A stretch of 64,000 nt of DNA, from the NCBI GenBank assembly GCA_022414725.1, contig CM039464.1, positions 45,790,312 to 45,854,311 of the forward strand, given 5' to 3'. The notes beneath the pieces are model-generated. The model saw only the letters and a list, made by a program, of their open reading frames with translations, was not told the origin of the DNA and did not search any database. Of the stretch, positions 44,815 to 54,614 are shown one piece after another. This DNA is from Microglena sp. YARC (lineage: Eukaryota; Chlorophyta; Chlorophyceae; Chlamydomonadales; Chlamydomonadaceae). Positions within the stretch are counted from its first letter, which is position 1. Each line of letters opens with the position of its first letter. The position numbers and the translations under genes were made by a program.

Positions 44815-44875
44815 CACACTGGTACATGGCTCCAGCCAGCAAAATCACTGGCTGGAGCCATGTAAGTTCAAGGTC
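44815..44875. repeat. inverted repeat of the GGTTACATGGCTCCAGCC motif
   Basis: TACATGGCTCCAGCCAG and CTGGCTGGAGCCATGTA face each other around about 8 bp. Single copies of CTTGGTTACATGGCTCCAG or its inverse occur at 33950, 39822, 39982, 44187 and 61505. A short dispersed repeat whose origin I cannot identify. Confidence 0.75.
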
Positions 44876-45129
44876 AAGTAAAAGAACAAAATTGTAGACT
44901 GTCATGAGCGGATGGTTATCTTGGACCCTTACTCTTAAGAGCTAAGAGTTTTTTTCCAGCACACCGGGAATTACATACCGGTATGTGCCTATTGGGTCCA
45001 TATTTACAGTCCAGTTGTGCCAGAAATGAGTCGCCAACACCTTTCGAATTTTTCACTCCTCCACTCTCCACTTGTTGAGGTGATGGTGGGGGATGCAGGG
45101 GCAGCAGCGTAAGGCGCGCTTCTTGCATG

Positions 45130-46230
45130 TCTACAAGCTCGAGTGCTGCCTATTGAGAGAGATTAACATATTCAAACCGGTGTACTGAAAAGTACTATGG
45201 TAACCGTAACTTGGCAAAGGCCGACCACCTGGAGTGGTCTCAACCTGGATGCCTAATCCGGTTTGGCAAAGGGTCGTTTGCCAAACCGTTTGCCAATATT
45301 TAAGGCGCGTACGGTAAAAAGTATAATGTTTAGCCTACCTTCAGAGAAAGGTATTGTATGGCAAGGAGTAGAAGAAAGAAAAATCACTCCCCTCAATAAA
45401 AAAACCTGAGGAGGATTGACCCCCCCCCCCCCCCCCCCCCCCCTTAAATATAAATACCCTTCTTTGAAAAACTTAGATATAGATTCTGGGGTTTCACAAT
45501 ATGGCGCACATAGTGGCATCCTCGGAATTCCCACACAGGGATTATGTGATAGTTAAAATTCAGTTCTGCCCCCCCGTTTGGGTGACCCAAGTACTGTAGT
45601 CACCCTCCACCTTTGCAGGGGGCAGCCAAAAACTGGAGTTCTCGTTTTTCAGACAAAACGGTGGCGCTGGGTAGCGGGACAGTTTTCTCAGCTCACAAAC
45701 TCACACACACACTCACTTTGTCACACACATTCAACCATACCCCTGCATATCCCCACATTACCCACCCACTCACCCACCCATCCATCCTCACCCATTCACC
45801 CACTCATACTCTGGGCTGGGCTGGGTTTTGGGGGGTTTGAGGGTGGGTGTGGGTGTGGGTGTGGGGTAAATACTTATTGCACGAGGTCCAAAGTGGTGCC
45901 AATAGACTACCCTTACCAAGGCCTACTCATGGTGGTCTCAGAATGTCATTTGGAGGTCTGAGTAAAAAAAGTTAGAAAAACACCTGAGGGCTGACCCCCA
46001 TCCCCCCCCCCACCCCCCCGCCCCCCCCCCCCCCTAAATAAGGTGCTCAGAATGACCTGAAAAGTAACTCAAAATTTCGCCATGATACATGCCATCACAG
46101 CCCTATTCTCAGAAGAAAAAAACGATCGACCTGACCGAATTTTTAAAGATTGGGCTCCTCCTGGGTATGGTACAATAATAGGGTGCCCTGGTGGGTCCCC
46201 TGGAGGTCGGCCCTTGGGCTCGTGCGTCGT
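45130..46230. other. no gene recognised; poly-C tracts
   Basis: Holds two long C runs (45420-45442, 46003-46034) and a CA/CCCA-rich stretch (45700-45810), otherwise single-copy DNA. TTGGCAAAG...CGGTTTGGCAAAGGG recurs at 45210-45290. No convincing exon. Confidence 0.4.
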
Positions 46231-46407
46231 TTTTAATTTGTGTTGAAGTTTGTGGCCGTGAGGGGTGTAAGGATGGCCTGTAAGGCTAATGAAGTTACTA
46301 GCTCACTGACTCCCTGAAGTTCCATGGAGGCATGTGCAGCAACTCCCGAGGCTACAGTTGCTACTGCCCAACCTGCAGGTACTAGAGCGGAACAGCAGAT
46401 TTCCTTG

Positions 46408-47092
46408 TCAAGCACAATGAACTGATGCAATGAGCTGCAAGAGGCACGGATATGCAAATTTCCCCAGGGGTTCATGGCTTGCAGTATGGGTAGCAAGCAG
46501 TGCATTGGAACTTGACACTAAAGTGGCAGTAGCGGCAGCAATAGCAGCGGCAGCAGCAGCAGGAGCGTTGGGAACAGAGGTAGAAGCCGAAGCTGAAGCA
46601 GCTATAGTGGTAGTAGCAGTGGATGCAGGTGTGGCAACAAGAGTGGGAGTCAGCACATGAGCTGGTCGAGCAGATCCAAGCGGTGCAGTCAAGGCTGTGC
46701 TTCTAGCGGTCACATCAGGAGCTGTCTGCATGTTGGGCGCAGTAGCAGTAGTAGAGCCATTTCTGCGTTGCTCCCTCTCACCACCAGCATGCTCCTCATC
46801 CCGTCCCAAAGCCGCTGTGCCACTTCCAATTGCCCCCCCCCCCCCCCCCCCCATCAGAATGGCCCCCTGCAGGTTGCTGTTGCTCTAGTATCAGGTGTCC
46901 ATCTGCATCCTGGTCCTTCACTGCCGAGGCCTGATCCTGGGATTGTTGCTCTCCTTTGTTTGCCTGTCCTTTCCTGTCCGTCTCCTCCTTCTTCTTGTTC
47001 TTCTTCTCTTTCTGCCTCTGCATCTTACCCTTCTCGACTTGGGCCTTGGCCTCCTTTGAAGCTTTCCCTCTCTCCTCCTCCTCAATCAGCTC
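46408..47092 (-). CDS. charged/Ala-rich protein, exon 2 (frame change at poly-G)
   Basis: On the minus strand, acceptor TATGTTTTAG at 47093 opens ELIEEEERGKASKEAKAQVE and continues with a very Lys/Glu/Gln-rich coiled-coil-like stretch to a poly-G run (46834-46852). Past the run, the frame that stays open (to a stop at 46408) is shifted by one base. It encodes an Ala/Thr/Ser-rich low-complexity segment ending GKFAYPCLLQLIAS. The run length is likely wrong in the assembly or variable in the genome. The unshifted frame ends shortly after it, at 46796. It joins exon 1 in phase 0. No known family. Confidence 0.5.
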
Positions 47093-47173
47093 CTAAAACA
47101 TACATACTTGTGGACAGGCTTTAGCGCACTTATGTTCTAATGCTGCATTCCCTTCTTCCAGTGCCTCGTTTAC

Positions 47174-47284
47174 CTGCATTGCTGATGCGTTCCCTGCCTC
47201 CTTCACACTGGAGCTGCTGAGATGTATGAGGGCATGATTTACCCAGGAAAGGATGGTGGAATCAATGTGGGTTTGATGGAGCAA
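47174..47284 (-). CDS. charged/Ala-rich protein, exon 1
   Basis: On the minus strand an ATG at 47284 opens 37 codons (STILSWVNHALIHLSSSSV within) ending at the donor CAATGCAG/GTAAAC in phase 0. The intron to 47093 is only 81 bp. It may also be an internal exon, since the frame is not closed by a stop immediately upstream. Confidence 0.5.
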
Positions 47285-47324
47285 GTATTCAGGGAGATGG
47301 GGGAGAAATGCTTCTGAAATGTCC

Positions 47325-47365
47325 TACACAATTTCAATGGCAACACTATTGTTTTAAATGATGAC

Positions 47366-47404
<39 letters not shown>

Positions 47405-47516
47405 AGCAGTGATAGTGAGAAAGAGGAGGAGCAGGAGCAGGGGAAGGAGGCACCAGCCACTCATGAAAGTGGTCCTGATTCGATGGATCAGTTTTTGGAG
47501 GCTCAGCAGTATTGAT
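47325..47516 (+). CDS. acidic C-terminal exon fragment
   Basis: An open frame after the TGA at 47310 reads VLHNFNGNTIVLN, then about 15 Asp from a (GAT)n tract, then SSDSEKEEEQEQGKE and ends DSMDQFLEAQQY at TGA. It has no ATG, so it would be an internal or terminal exon on the + strand, overlapping the minus gene's upstream region. A related piece lies at 47974-48105. Confidence 0.4.
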
Positions 47517-47584
47517 GTTACTCCCATTGTGCACCCCTCCTATTTGTCTGCCTGCCTGTCTGTCTGTCTGTCTGTCTGTCTGTC

Positions 47585-47745
47585 TGGTTCAGTACAGGGG
47601 TAGGCCAAATAGGCTAAAGGGACTTGCCCAACCGTGTAAGGAAGGGCTTAAAAAGAAAAAGCACTGATGAACTGAACCCCAAACAATTGTTTTATCGACG
47701 GGGGCCCTGAGTTCGTGCTAGAGTGATCATTTAAATATTCTTCTC
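47585..47745 (+). repeat. dispersed repeat R4, complete copy
   Basis: GTACAGGGGTAGGCCAAATA...ACTTGCCCAACCGTGTAAGG...GGGGGCCCTGAGTTCGTGCT. It sits between the two related acidic fragments, preceded by a (CTGT)n run at 47550-47585. Confidence 0.88.
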
Positions 47746-47765
47746 TACACCTCTCTGGTCTCTAC

Positions 47766-47961
47766 CAGGGTACTGCGTTTTGTCATTTTGGGTTGCGCTT
47801 TTGACGCAACTGCCTCCTTCTGGGTTGCACTTTTGACTCAACTGAAAAAGGAAATCTGCGCGTTGCGCCCCGAGGGGGCTTACAAAATTGCGTCAATCGC
47901 GCAGTCGGGCACCAAATCCATGCGCGCTAGCGCGTAATAGCGCGGGTCATGTATTACCCTA
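47766..47961 (+). mobile_element. CAGGGTA-family MITE
   Basis: CAGGGTACTGCG...GTATTACCCTA, 196 bp, with a perfect 8-bp duplication GTCTCTAC (47758-47765, 47962-47969). The interior mixes GCGCTTTTGACGCAACT and GCGCGCTAGCGCG palindromes. Confidence 0.9.
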
Positions 47962-47973
47962 GTCTCTACATGT

Positions 47974-48105
47974 TATTCAGATGTCCTGGTTGACTTCCAT
48001 GACAAAACTGATGTTTTTGATGGTGACGATGAATGCAATGAAAGTGAGGAGGAGCAATGGGACGTACACAATGGGATGTTTCAACTCAGTTGCGTTCTGA
48101 CTTAA
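47974..48105 (+). pseudogene. diverged duplicate of the acidic exon
   Basis: After TTATTCAG, the frame reads DVLVDFHDKTDVFDGDDE and SEEEQWDV before a TAA at 48103-48105. This aligns with NVLHNFNGNTIVLNDDD and EKEEEQEQ at 47315-47430. A tandem duplicate about 650 bp downstream, separated by R4 and a MITE. Whether either is expressed is unknown. Confidence 0.45.
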
Positions 48106-48274
48106 GGATGGCAAAAGGATTGGGAAACGGAGCTGCCTAGAAGCTGCTATAAGTAGCCCAAGAAAGAAACAGTGCATTTGAGCTATTTTTTTATCGCTTG
48201 TATCCAGTGTTAGCTCAGGTTAGATTCAGCACTATCTTAGAAAAAATACAGGTCGGTGAATCAAGCAACCCAAA

Positions 48275-48322
48275 ATGTTGGGTTGGGTTGGGTTGGGTTG
48301 GGTTGGGTTGGGTTGGGTTGGG
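48275..48322 (+). repeat. (GGTTG)n pentamer microsatellite
   Basis: About nine perfect GGTTG units. It resembles but is not a telomeric repeat. Identical flanks (AATCAAGCAACCC) lie on both sides. Confidence 0.95.
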
Positions 48323-48377
48323 CAATAGAAAACAATACAAGTCCGTAAATCAAGCAACCCCAAATGACACAATGTAA

Positions 48378-48578
48378 TGATAACGCCTGGTGGCACGTGG
48401 TATTAAGGGAGCCCCGTCTTACGGCGGTGGGGAGCGGGCTGCTACTTTACCTAGACAAAGCTACCATGGAGGTTGACAGCGACCGTGAACACTGAGGCCA
48501 ACCTGTGGGGATTAGAACCCGGCACCTTCAGGAGCTCTGCCATTGAGCCATTCGTTGAACGGGGATTAAGTATGACCT
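48378..48578 (-). mobile_element. tRNA-derived SINE, head type B, full length
   Basis: The minus strand reads A box TGGCTCAATGGCA and B box GGTTCTAATCC, then the common body (GTCAACCTCCATGGTAGC) and tail. It is flanked by AATGTAA (48371-48377, 48579-48585). This is the intact version of the head seen truncated at 16950. Confidence 0.9.
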
Positions 48579-48883
48579 AATGTAAAACCCTGAGGTAATA
48601 TGAACTATGTTTGTGTGCATATGTTTTCCTTTGTTTTGTTCGACCCATGGAAATACCGTTGGACTCAGGTATATATACGCCAACATGGGTGACTGTCATT
48701 ACTTTGCCCAGTCTGGAGGGCGGTATGGTCCAGACCCCGTCAGGTAAAGGTCACGCCAACGGGAGTTCGAGCCCCACAGCCAGAAGACAGTGGGCGTATC
48801 GAGTCCGACCTTTCGAGGGCGGTGGTGTTCCACTGCCAGGGCAAGTGCCACTTGTAATCTGTCTTAGTTTGGTTTTGTTCATG

Positions 48884-49312
48884 GTCTATCAGTCTACAGG
48901 CTGCTTATAGGTTAGTCATGATCACATGGTCTATCAGTCTTCAGGCTGCTCATAGGTTAGTCATGATCACATGGTCTATCAGTCTTCAGGCTGCTCATAG
49001 GTTAGTCATGATCACATGGTCTATCAGTCTTCAGGCTGCTCATAGGTTAGTCATGATCACATGGTCTATCAGTCTTCAGGCTGCTCATAGGTTAGTCATG
49101 ATCACATGGTCTATCAGTCTTCAGGCTGCTCATAGGTTAGTCATGATCACATGGTCTATCAGTCTTCAGGCTGCTCATAGGTTAGTCATGATCACATGGT
49201 CTATCAGTCTTCAGGCTGCTCATAGGTTAGTCATGATCACATGGTCTATCAGTCTTCAGGCTGCTCATAGGTTAGTCATGATCACATGGTCTATCAGTCT
49301 TCAGGCTGCTCA
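48884..49312 (+). repeat. 45-bp minisatellite, about 9.5 near-identical copies
   Basis: Perfect units of CATGGTCTATCAGTCTTCAG plus GCTGCTCATAGGTTAGTCAT plus GATCA. The lack of divergence indicates very recent amplification. The open frame is a 15-residue repeat artefact. Confidence 0.97.
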
Positions 49313-49372
49313 CCGTCTGCGGGCAGAGTAAGCATGGGTTGTATCAAGGCCACCACACCACACGCTAGAGTA

Positions 49373-49581
49373 ATGATAACGCCTGGTGGGGCGTGATGTT
49401 AAGGGAACCCGTCGTACGCGGGCAGAGAACGGTCGACTACCTCGACTGGACAAGCTACCATTGTGGTTGATAACAACCTGCAACGCTAAGGGTGGCCGTA
49501 GGGGGAATCGAACCCCCGACCCTTCACCGTTAAAGCGATTTGGTGTACCACTAGACCAATCGTATCACTGAAACGGGCTAC
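49373..49581 (-). mobile_element. tRNA-derived SINE, head type A, full length
   Basis: The minus strand reads AGCCCGTTTCAGTGATACGA, A box TGGTCTAGTGGTA, GGGGGTTCGATTCCCCC and the whole body. It is flanked by ACGCTAGAGTA (49362-49372) and ACTCTAGAGTA (49582-49592). This is the best-preserved copy and the closest to a folded tRNA head. Confidence 0.95.
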
Positions 49582-49599
49582 ACTCTAGAGTACAGAATG

Positions 49600-50244
49600 C
49601 TACCATACATGTATCCTTTGGAAAAGCTATTCTACGCCATACCAGGGAAGTGCTGTGTTTGTGATATCAACAAGATCAGCGCCAGACAAAGGAGTACATC
49701 ATGTTAGGCCTTCATGTGTGAAAAACACTGCTTGGATAGTTGAACTCTAGAACATCAAATACCATTAAAACATGTTCCTTCTAGCCGCGTCTAGCTACCC
49801 TTGGACTCCATTACACATTCAAATCATAATTGTACTTGTCTGCATCGATGTACAACTGATGATGAACTATCTTGCTGCCAGCACTTCCGCCACCATCACC
49901 ATCCTTTTCCTTTATGTTTACACCATCATCTTCATCAACACCATCATTTTTTGATCATTTTCCCTCCTTAACCTCATTATCCACATAATTGCTGCCTTCA
50001 CGGACACCACAACCACCATCTAACTTGTCCTCATCCACATCACCATTACCCTAACCCACATCTGCACCACCACCACCAGCAGCATCATTGTTGTCACCAC
50101 TGTCGCTACTCCCCCCCCCCCCCCCCCCCCTTTCCCCTCCCCCCCCGTACCCTACAATTTCCCCACCACTTTTTACGCCCATCCATGTCACCCCTATCCC
50201 CACACCATTGTTCACCATGCTCCCATGATACCACAAGCTCTTAC
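49600..50244. other. no gene recognised; CCA-rich and poly-C DNA
   Basis: Contains CACCATCACC-type simple sequence and a C run (50110-50130). On the minus strand it would be the 3' flank of the armadillo-like exon. Confidence 0.4.
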
Positions 50245-50690
50245 CTACATTAGCTTGTCTGAGTCCACTGGCTCCACGACAGAGGATGCAGCCCCGGCAT
50301 GCTCAAGCGCAGATGAGGAACTAGCCTCGTGCAAAGTCTGTCCGTTGATACACTTTTGCTTAGATACACACTCCTGGCAGGTGCATACGTCGAACAACAC
50401 CAGGTGCAGCTCTTGCTTTGCATTCTTCAGAATTGGAGAGGTGCTCGCAGCAGCCGTGCCTTTCAAGATAGCAGGAATGACACCAGCAGCAGCCAGCTCT
50501 CTCTGGATGCTAGGACTGAGAGAAGCTAGATGAAACAAAATCCTGGTTGCCCCTCCCCGAGCAGCACATGTTATGAAGCAATGATGTTGCATGGACGCCC
50601 AGGGCAGGAAGTTCCTGGAGTGCTGGCGGACAATAATGCTACCAAGGGCGGACGCACCAGCAGAAGCCACCTTGCCCCGGTTGTAAGGTT
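50245..50690 (-). CDS. armadillo-like repeat protein, C-terminal exon
   Basis: A minus frame of about 150 codons ends at TAG 50247-50245, just before GTAAGAG. The sequence RGGATRILFHLASLSPSIQ followed by AAAGVIPAIL has the helix pattern of an ARM repeat (GAIPxLVxLLxS...VQxEAAxAL), and a weaker unit precedes it. The tail (after CTCQECVSKQKCI) is Cys-containing, then Ser/Ala-rich. ARM repeats bind partner proteins. The exon's 5' edge on the minus strand is probably GTCAG/CAC near 50690; upstream exons were not found. The + strand frame across this region is less protein-like. Confidence 0.5.
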
Positions 50691-50794
50691 TGTGCTGACC
50701 TCGTGTAGCAAGCGCCACTACTGCATGCTATGGGCCCTGGCGGGGCCCTCGGCTGGAAATCCGCCCGTTCGGACAACACGACTCGAAAGGTGAG

Positions 50795-50905
50795 GGGACC
50801 CCCGGGGACCCCGGGGGACCCGGACTCCTGCGGCACGGGACAACCGGACAACAGGGTGACTCTGGGGGCTCCCGCCCCCCAGAAGGGGGGGCTCCGCCAA
50901 AGAGT
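50795..50905 (+). mobile_element. R6 terminal hairpin copy
   Basis: GGTGACTCTGGGGGCTCCCG and CCCCCAGAAGGGGGGGCTCC plus GCCAAA. Reverse-complemented, this aligns with the 50-bp minisatellite unit at 23.1-29.0 kb. Upstream, GGGACCCCCGGGGACCCCGG is a short GC repeat. Confidence 0.82.
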
Positions 50906-51130
50906 GAGACCCACTCCTTCAAGTTACTTGATGGGTTTCGCAAACGTCGCTCTGTGTTCCCTCCTTGTTCTGGTAACAGCGCACTGATCGGAAACAAATT
51001 TTCCCCTTCCGTGCCCATACCCATCGCCTGCTTTCGACTCAGCCCTGGGAGGCACCACTCACATCTCACAGCCCTTACTTTTGGTACAGTTATCCCCCAC
51101 CTCTCTCTGTGTGTGTTCCCTTCAATTCAG

Positions 51131-51450
51131 TGGCCTTGGAAGATGAAGGTTATAGGCAGGCGTTAGAAAAATTGCCAGCCGGGGTACCTACAAGGGAGGC
51201 ACAATGGACTTCGCCTCCCTTCCCAAGGCCCACATGGGCTCCGATGGGGGGGGGGCAGACTCCGAGGCAGGCTCCGAGCTGCAAGGGTCTCCCCAAGGGT
51301 CTTCCCAAGGCACAATGAACCTGGCCTCCCTTTCTAAGGCCTACGTGAGCTCTGATGGGGGGGGGACAGACTCCGAGGCAGGCTCCGACCGGCGAGGCTC
51401 TCCCCGAGGCTCCCAGGCTTCCCGGGGTTCCATGGAGGCTATAAATGCAG
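51131..51450 (+). CDS. Ser/Gly-rich disordered protein, exon with two 35-residue repeats
   Basis: Acceptor CCTTCAATTCAG, donor AAATGCAG/GTGGGG in phase 1. From 51189 the frame encodes two tandem copies of a 35-residue repeat (MDFASLPKAHMGSDGGG and MNLASLSKAYVSSDGGG, each followed by DSEAGS). The first 60 nt read better in another frame (ALEDEGYRQALEKLPAG), so an indel is likely around 51150-51190. Its phase matches the next exon exactly. The protein is polar and likely disordered; function unknown. Confidence 0.55.
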
Positions 51451-52750
51451 GTGGGGGTGGGGGGAATGCAGGTGGGGCAATCCATGGAGGCAATAGTTTC
51501 AGATGGGGTGCACGTGTGTCCTGCGATGATTCATGGTGTGTTGGTGCAAGTGTGTCCTGTGCAAGATGCATGATGTCCTGACGTGTTGGTGCAGATAATT
51601 GCCCTGTGCAAGTTATTGGTGAGCTTGTTGTGCTTGATGCATGCAAGCTAGTTCAAAGTGCATGAAGGTCTGATTCAGACCCAGACCCAGACCCAGACCC
51701 AGACCCAGACCCAGACCCAGACCCAGACCCAGACCTAGACCTAGACCCAGACCCATCATAGTTTGTAGTGCATGATGCATGATGTGTGATTGCAACTAGA
51801 TGTATTGTTGATCATCCTGTCCAACAGAACCATGCAGCATGTACAGTCACCATGGATTGTGTGCATGACCACCATGTAGTGTGTGCATGATCACCATGCA
51901 GTGTGTGTGCATGACCACCATGCAGCATGAATAGAAACCATGAATTGTGTGCATGACCACCATGCAGTGTGTGCATGAACACCATGCAGTGTGTGCATGA
52001 ACACCGTGCAGTGTGCGCATGACCGCCAACCACCATGCAGTGTATGCATGACCACCATGCAGTGTGTGTGCATGACCACCATGCAGTGTGTGCATGACCA
52101 CCCTGCAGTGTGTGCATGACCACCATGCAGTGTGTGCATGACCACCATGCAGTGTGTGCATGACCACCATGCAGTGTGTGCATGACCACTGTGCAGTGTG
52201 TTCAAGAACACCATGCAGTCTATAAATCTGACCACCTAATGCCCTGCTACCTCCTACCTGCCACCCACTGCCCACCTCCTCCCTGCCACCCACTGCTACC
52301 GCATCCTCATGCCCTGACACCTTCTACGTCCTAGCTGCCACCCACTGCCCGCCTCCTACCTGCCACCCACTGCTACCGCATCCTCATGCCCTGACACCTC
52401 CTACCTGCCACCCACTACTACCCCATCCTCATGCCCTGACACCTCCTACCTCCTACCTGCCACCCACTGCCCACCTCCTACCTACCACCCACTGCTACCG
52501 CATCCTCATGCCCTGACACCTCCTACCTCCTACCTGCCACCCACTGCCCACCTCCTACCTGCCACCCACTGCTACCGCATCCTCATGCCCTGACACCTCC
52601 TACCTCCTACCTGCCACCCACTGCCCACCTCCTACCTGCCACCCACTACTACCCCATCCTCATGCCCTGACACCTCCTACCTCCTACCTGCCACCCACTG
52701 CCCACCTCCTACCTGCCATCCACTGCTACCGCATCCTCTTGTCTGCCTAG
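51451..52750 (+). repeat. intron built of four tandem arrays
   Basis: In order: a GTGTCCTG...GTTGGTGCA short repeat (51515-51600); a CAGACC hexamer run (51676-51758); about 17 copies of a 20-22 bp CCACCATGCAGTGTGTGCATGA unit type (51835-52215); and a 70-100 bp unit of CTGCCACCCACTGCCCACCT, CCTCATGCCCTGACACCTCC and CTACCGCAT (52240-52735), which ends at the acceptor. Confidence 0.9.
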
Positions 52751-53686
52751 GAGTGTCCTCAAGTGACTCAGACCGCTCTACCACCTCAGCCCGCTCTCGT
52801 CAGCGTGCTCCTGCCTCAAAGGAGTCGCCCAGGCCAACCCCTCGCTCTGCCATGAAGCTCCACAGTCGGTTCGGGAACCAGGGGGAGGGGGGCGGCGGTT
52901 GGTTACCCAGCCCCACCCATGTGCCGCAGTCGGTTTCATTCCAAGAATCCGATGGCGTTGCTGCCACACCCGCCCCACGCTCATCACACTCTCCTCGGAG
53001 GGGAGCTTTCTTTGGAAGAGGAGCCTCCCCCCGCTCTGCTGCCCAGTCCAATGGTAGCAGCGCCAAGCCAAGCCAGCGGGCACATAGAGATAAAACCGAC
53101 TCTGGCCACAACCTCAGCTTCAGCAGCATTGCAACCTGTGTCTACCCTAGACGAGTTACCTTCCCTCCCTGACACTGCACACCACCAGACAGGTGGGTCC
53201 AACCCGCCCTCACGTAAGACTTCTTTCCGACAATTGCTTTCGAACAGCACTCAGGATACCAAAGCCAGCAGCAGGCCCCCCAAATCCGCCCCTCCAAATC
53301 CGCACATGCCCACCGACCCGCCCAGGCCTGCGTCAGCCAGGCTAGGCAGGGTTAGACGCCATGACCAAGGGTTTTCTTCTGAGTCTGAGGGAGTGGGGGC
53401 CATGCGTAGGGGCTACACGTCCAGTGGACAGGCTTCTGATGGTGGGCTAAATCAGCGCAATAACAACAGGACCAGAGGCGTGAACACTTCGAGTGGGCAG
53501 GCTTCTGATGGTGGGCAACCTCAGCGTAATAGCAACAGGGCCAGGGGCTTGAACACGTCAAGTGGGCAGGTCTCTGATGGTGGGCGAACTCAGCTCAGTA
53601 GCGACCCAAGCAGGGGCTTGAATCTGATGCAGCAGAAGGAGATGTGGATGCCGCCCCAGCGCCCTCCTCTCATGCCAAAGGGGTGA
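52751..53686 (+). CDS. Ser/Gly-rich disordered protein, terminal exon (frame-broken)
   Basis: Acceptor TCTGCCTAG. Phase 1 from the previous exon gives GVSSSDSDRSTTSARSRQ. That frame stays open to 53172, Ser/Arg/Pro-rich throughout. A second frame, one base over, is open from before 53000 to a stop at 53684-53686. It encodes DELPSLPDTAHHQTGG and three tandem repeats of about 21 residues carrying TSSGQ(A/V)SDGG (53410-53600), ending PPLMPKG. Both halves look real, so one base is probably wrong or missing between about 53000 and 53150. No known domain. The composition suggests a disordered scaffold or RNA-binding-type protein. Confidence 0.6.
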
Positions 53687-53689
53687 GGA

Positions 53690-54210
53690 GTTGGAATTAA
53701 GATGTGGATGAGTTTGAATTAAGATGTGGATGCCTGAAGTTTGAATAACATGTGAATGCCTGGAGTTTGCATTAAGATGTGGATGCCTGAAGTTTGAATT
53801 CAGATGTGGATGAGTTTGTGCTAAGATGTGGATGAGTTTGAATTGAGATGTGGATGAGTTTGTTTTCAGATGTGGATGAGTTTGTGTTCAGATGTGGATG
53901 CCTGGAGTTTGAATTCAGATGTGGATGAGTTTGAATTAAGATGTGCATGAGTTTGAATTAAGAAGTGGATGAGTTTGAACTGAGATGTGGATACCAGGAG
54001 TTTGAATGAAGACGTGGATGGGTTTGAATTAAGATGCGCATGGGTTTAAATTAAGATGTGGATCAGTTTGAATTAAGATGTGGATGCCTGGAGTTTGAAT
54101 TAAGATGCCGATGAGTTTAAATTAAGAATTAAGATGTGGATGCCTGAAGTTTGAATTGAGATGCCGATGAGTTTGAATTAATATGTGGATGCCTACCCAG
54201 CGCCCTCCTC
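53690..54210 (+). repeat. 20-bp tandem repeat after the stop codon
   Basis: About 25 degenerate units of GAATTAAGATGTGGATGAGTTT type. It includes a second copy of the exon's last coding bases (GCCCAGCGCCCTCCTCATGC at 54197 and about 53654), so the array begins inside the terminal exon. Confidence 0.88.
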
Positions 54211-54257
54211 ATGCCAAAAGAGTGAGGAGTTTGAATTTTTCTACTTATCATATACTC

Positions 54258-54346
54258 GTATAGATAGATAGATTGATATATATACATGTAGATATATTTG
54301 TAGAGAGATATTGGTAGATAGATAGAGAGAGATTTTGGTTGGTAGG

Positions 54347-54387
<41 letters not shown>

Positions 54388-54395
54388 TGGAAGAT
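54258..54395 (+). repeat. (GATA)n microsatellite
   Basis: Interrupted then pure GATA repeats; open minus frames are artefacts. Confidence 0.95.
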
Positions 54396-54614
54396 AGATA
54401 CATTACAAAGCATACTTGTGTACTTGTATCTGTATAATATATATGGTATAAGTTGTGTAGGCACAAATCCATATATTGCAATGTGCACAAGAATCCAACC
54501 CTACAGCCATTAATATATTCTTGCCCCTCTCCCTTCATCCCCCCCCCCGTCCTTCCTCCCTCCCCCATCACTTCCTCCCTCCCTCCAAGAATCCAATCTT
54601 ACTGTTGTCCATCC

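Noticed and set aside
48275..48322. GGTTG run as an interstitial telomere
   Set aside because: The unit is a pentamer, not TTTAGGG, TTTTAGGG or TTAGGG, and other pentamer runs of different sequence are nearby.
48700..48790. tRNA-like sequence with GAGTTCGAGCCCC
   Set aside because: Only a B box-like word is convincing; no A box at proper distance and no second copy in the window.
49480..49570. Functional tRNA gene
   Set aside because: A and B boxes are present, but the acceptor arm does not pair well and the same sequence recurs with a common 3' body and target duplications, so it is a SINE head.
51812..52320. His/Cys/Trp-rich minus ORFs resembling zinc-finger repeats
   Set aside because: A 20-22 bp tandem array read in all three frames gives the same pattern; it lies in an intron of a + strand gene.
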